Part shown: piece after piece, positions 4,692-6,349 of the stretch
Layout: each line of letters begins with the position of its first letter
How positions within the stretch are numbered: the first letter of the stretch is position 1
From: Flavipsychrobacter stenotrophus
GTDB lineage: Bacteria > Bacteroidota > Bacteroidia > Chitinophagales > Chitinophagaceae
Direction of reading: 5' to 3'
NCBI GenBank assembly: GCA_947372365.1
Contig: CANBTK010000123.1
Location: forward strand, 1 to 6,349
DNA: 6,349 bases
Made by a program: the position numbers and the translations under genes
Notes under the pieces: generated by a model
What the model was told of the DNA's origin: nothing
Database searches by the model: none
What the model saw: the letters and a program-made list of their open reading frames with translations, nothing else

Positions 4692-5864
4692 TTGGACTCA
4701 GGAAGGTATAGCCAGCGCGGGGTATCCGCTCAGAAAGAAGACGTACATAAGGCGGTAGCCAAACTAGATAAAGGGCTTTTCCCTGCCGCATTTTGCAAAA
4801 TATACCCCGACTACTGGGGCGGCGATGATGCCTGGTGCAACCTGATGCATGCCGATGGCGCAGGCACAAAGTCAATACTGGCTTATATGTACTGGAAGGA
4901 AACCGGGGATATGAGCGTATGGGAGGGCATAGCTATAGATTCTATCGTTATGAACATTGACGATATGCTGTGCGTAGGGGCTACAGGGCCATTTACCTAT
5001 TCATCAACCATTGGCAGGAACAAAAACCTGATTCCGGGCGAGGTGATAGGGGCGTTAATTAATGGCACCCAATCGTATTTTGACAGGCTGAAGCAATACG
5101 GCATTGATGTGCGCCTGATGGGCGGCGAAACTGCCGACGTAGGCGATGTAGTGCGCACCGTAATAGTGGATGGCACCATGGCCTGCAGGATGCGCAGGGA
5201 TAAGCTGGTAACTACCGATAATATGCAGCCCGGCGATGTGGTGGTGTCATTTGCCAGTTATGGGCAGGCTACCTACGAAGATGCCTACAACAGCGGCATG
5301 GGCAGCAATGGGCTTACCAGTGCCCGCCACGAAATGCTGAAACATGATTACGCCCGCATATACCCCGAAAGCGTAGACCCCAACCTGCCTAAAGCAGTAG
5401 TATATAATGGCAAATTCGCCCTTACCGACCCTACCGAAACGAGGCTGGATGTGGGCAAGATGCTGCTGTCGCCTACACGTACTTATGCGCCCCTGGTTTT
5501 AAGGATGCTCAATGAGCATTTCGATAAAATACATGGCATTATACATTGCAGCGGCGGAGGCCAGAGCAAGTGTATACATTACCTGCCATCAAATTTAAAG
5601 GTGGTAAAAAACAATTTATTGCCCATACCGCCGTTATTCAAAATGATACAGGAGTCGGCAGGCACCGGGTGGAAAGAGATGTATCAGGTTTTCAACATGG
5701 GCCAGCGGCTGGAGGTATTTACCGATAAGGACACTGCCGCCAGCTTAATAGCGCTTGCAGCTTCGTTTAATATTCAGGCACAGGTGTCGGGTTATGTGGA
5801 GCAGGCTGCCCAAAAAGAAGTAGAGATAATAAGCCCGCATGGCAGCTTTAGCTATTTTTCATAG
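4692..5864 (+). CDS. purM: Phosphoribosylformylglycinamidine cyclo-ligase (AIR synthase), Bacteroidota type
   Basis: PurM catalyses the ATP-dependent closure of FGAM to aminoimidazole ribonucleotide, the fifth step of de novo purine synthesis, in the cytoplasm. The 390-residue protein is longer than the roughly 345-residue E. coli enzyme, as expected for the divergent Bacteroidota form. Motifs in order are RYSQRGVSAQKEDVH (5-19), HADGAGTK (53-60, the DGxGTK nucleotide/substrate loop), NIDDMLCVGA (88-97), GGETADVGD (144-152), SNGLTSAR (205-212), SPTRTY (260-265), HCSGGG (285-290) and FNMGQR (334-339). All match PurM/PurL superfamily positions and none is missing. The start is TTG: the frame has a TGA at 4662-4664 and no ATG until residue 52, while homology begins at RYSQRGVSA, right after it. 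No exact TAnnTTTG promoter is visible upstream; a GC-rich hairpin lies at 4612-4638. The gene stands alone rather than in a pur operon here. Confidence 0.93.
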   Translation: MDSGRYSQRGVSAQKEDVHKAVAKLDKGLFPAAFCKIYPDYWGGDDAWCNLMHADGAGTKSILAYMYWKETGDMSVWEGIAIDSIVMNIDDMLCVGATGPFTYSSTIGRNKNLIPGEVIGALINGTQSYFDRLKQYGIDVRLMGGETADVGDVVRTVIVDGTMACRMRRDKLVTTDNMQPGDVVVSFASYGQATYEDAYNSGMGSNGLTSARHEMLKHDYARIYPESVDPNLPKAVVYNGKFALTDPTETRLDVGKMLLSPTRTYAPLVLRMLNEHFDKIHGIIHCSGGGQSKCIHYLPSNLKVVKNNLLPIPPLFKMIQESAGTGWKEMYQVFNMGQRLEVFTDKDTAASLIALAASFNIQAQVSGYVEQAAQKEVEIISPHGSFSYFS

Positions 5865-5930
5865 GTTTTATCGCTATTTAACAAAATTGGCACAATTAAT
5901 GTAGCAAGTAATAAAACTACAACAAAGTAT

Positions 5931-6349
5931 ATGAATATGAAGAAAGTATTACTCGCCGTATTGCCTGCTTTTTTGCTGGCCGCCCCCGCTTTTGCACAGG
6001 ACAAACCTGAAACCGATGCCAAGCCGGCAACACAAACAGGGGCTAAAATATGGTACGTATCGCCTATCAAATTTACAGAAAACGGTGTTGGTTTTGAGCT
6101 TGGCTATGAGCATGGCTTAGATGCCGGCGGTATTGTTGCCTATAACCTGCCACTGGTAGCTACCTTTAACCTCGCTAAAAATGATATTAACAATGGCAAT
6201 AAGCAAGACCCTATGTTCTACTTTATGCCGGGTATCAAGTTTTACCCTACCAGCAGTTTTGGTAAAGTAAAGTACGCCATAGGCCCATCGCTGGTAATAG
6301 GCGCAGGCCAGCAGACCGATAATGTTTACGTTTCTAATTATGTGGGCGG
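5931..6349 (+). CDS. Secreted, probable outer-membrane beta-barrel protein (cut by right edge)
   Basis: The frame is open from ATG 5931 through 139 codons to the window end. A classic Sec signal peptide comes first: MNMKK, a hydrophobic core (VLLAVLPAFLLAAP) and a likely signal peptidase I site after AFA, giving a mature start at QDKPE. A short Pro/Thr/Ala linker follows. Then come alternating polar and aromatic stretches with many Gly and Tyr (KIWYVSPIKF, GVGFELGYEHGL, YFMPGIKFYP, KYAIGPSLVIGAG) that look like antiparallel beta strands of a small outer-membrane barrel. I cannot assign a specific family, and the C-terminus is outside the window. A second ATG at 5937 would also give a good signal peptide (MKKVLLAV); the choice is open. 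The gene begins 66 bases after purM in the same direction; that gap shows no clear terminator or exact promoter match, so read-through from purM is possible. A function in purine metabolism is not implied. Confidence 0.75.
   Translation, partial: MNMKKVLLAVLPAFLLAAPAFAQDKPETDAKPATQTGAKIWYVSPIKFTENGVGFELGYEHGLDAGGIVAYNLPLVATFNLAKNDINNGNKQDPMFYFMPGIKFYPTSSFGKVKYAIGPSLVIGAGQQTDNVYVSNYVG

Noticed and set aside
5888..5916. Sigma70-like TTGGCA-N17-AATAAA before the barrel protein gene
   Set aside because: The spacing is right, but Bacteroidota promoters do not use this consensus and the -10 part is poor. It was not listed as a promoter.
5852..6070. Minus-strand 72-codon frame with a hydrophobic end
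   Set aside because: It is antisense to the signal peptide and start of the barrel protein; the hydrophobic run comes from AT-rich intergenic sequence.

Overview
The window looks like a chromosomal segment from a Bacteroidota species, most likely of the Chitinophagales/Sphingobacteriales side. Three things point there. One stretch (1629-1659) is an exact match to the Bacteroidota sigma promoter TTTG-N19-TAnnTTTG. The purM gene is of the long, divergent Bacteroidota type. The left-edge gene begins with the Lys/Pro/Phe-rich disordered extension seen on RNA-binding enzymes of this phylum. Short GC-rich palindromes of the GCCCTnnnAGGGC kind, common between genes in these genomes, add weak support. 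The species cannot be named from the sequence.

Layout. Positions 1-680 (minus) hold the first 226 codons of a gene running off the left edge; it is entirely low-complexity and is probably the N-terminal tail of an rRNA pseudouridine synthase. Positions 772-1562 (minus) hold two overlapping genes: a stand-alone response-regulator receiver domain, then a stand-alone HPt phosphotransfer protein. Together they are the last two steps of a phosphorelay with no kinase nearby. A 240-250 bp AT-rich divergent intergenic region separates them from a plus-strand gene at 1810-3726, a membrane-anchored nucleoside-diphosphate-sugar 4,6-dehydratase (FlaA1/WbpM/PglF/CapD family) for surface polysaccharide or glycan synthesis.

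Positions 3727-4691 hold almost no coding sequence. They contain a tandem pair of about 174 bp palindrome-rich repeats (3731-4078), a degenerate extra piece, several hairpins, and one possible 72-codon minus-strand gene. Next comes purM (4692-5864, plus), the AIR synthase of purine biosynthesis, which appears to start at TTG. The window ends inside a secreted, probably outer-membrane beta-barrel protein (5931 onward, plus).

The genes do not form one pathway; this is mostly ordinary chromosomal housekeeping and envelope content. The points that deserve a second look are the broken-looking 5' end of the receiver gene (no ATG in frame, with an A8 homopolymer that would restore one), the tandem palindromic repeat element, and the structured purM leader. 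I see no convincing new defence or mobile system here.
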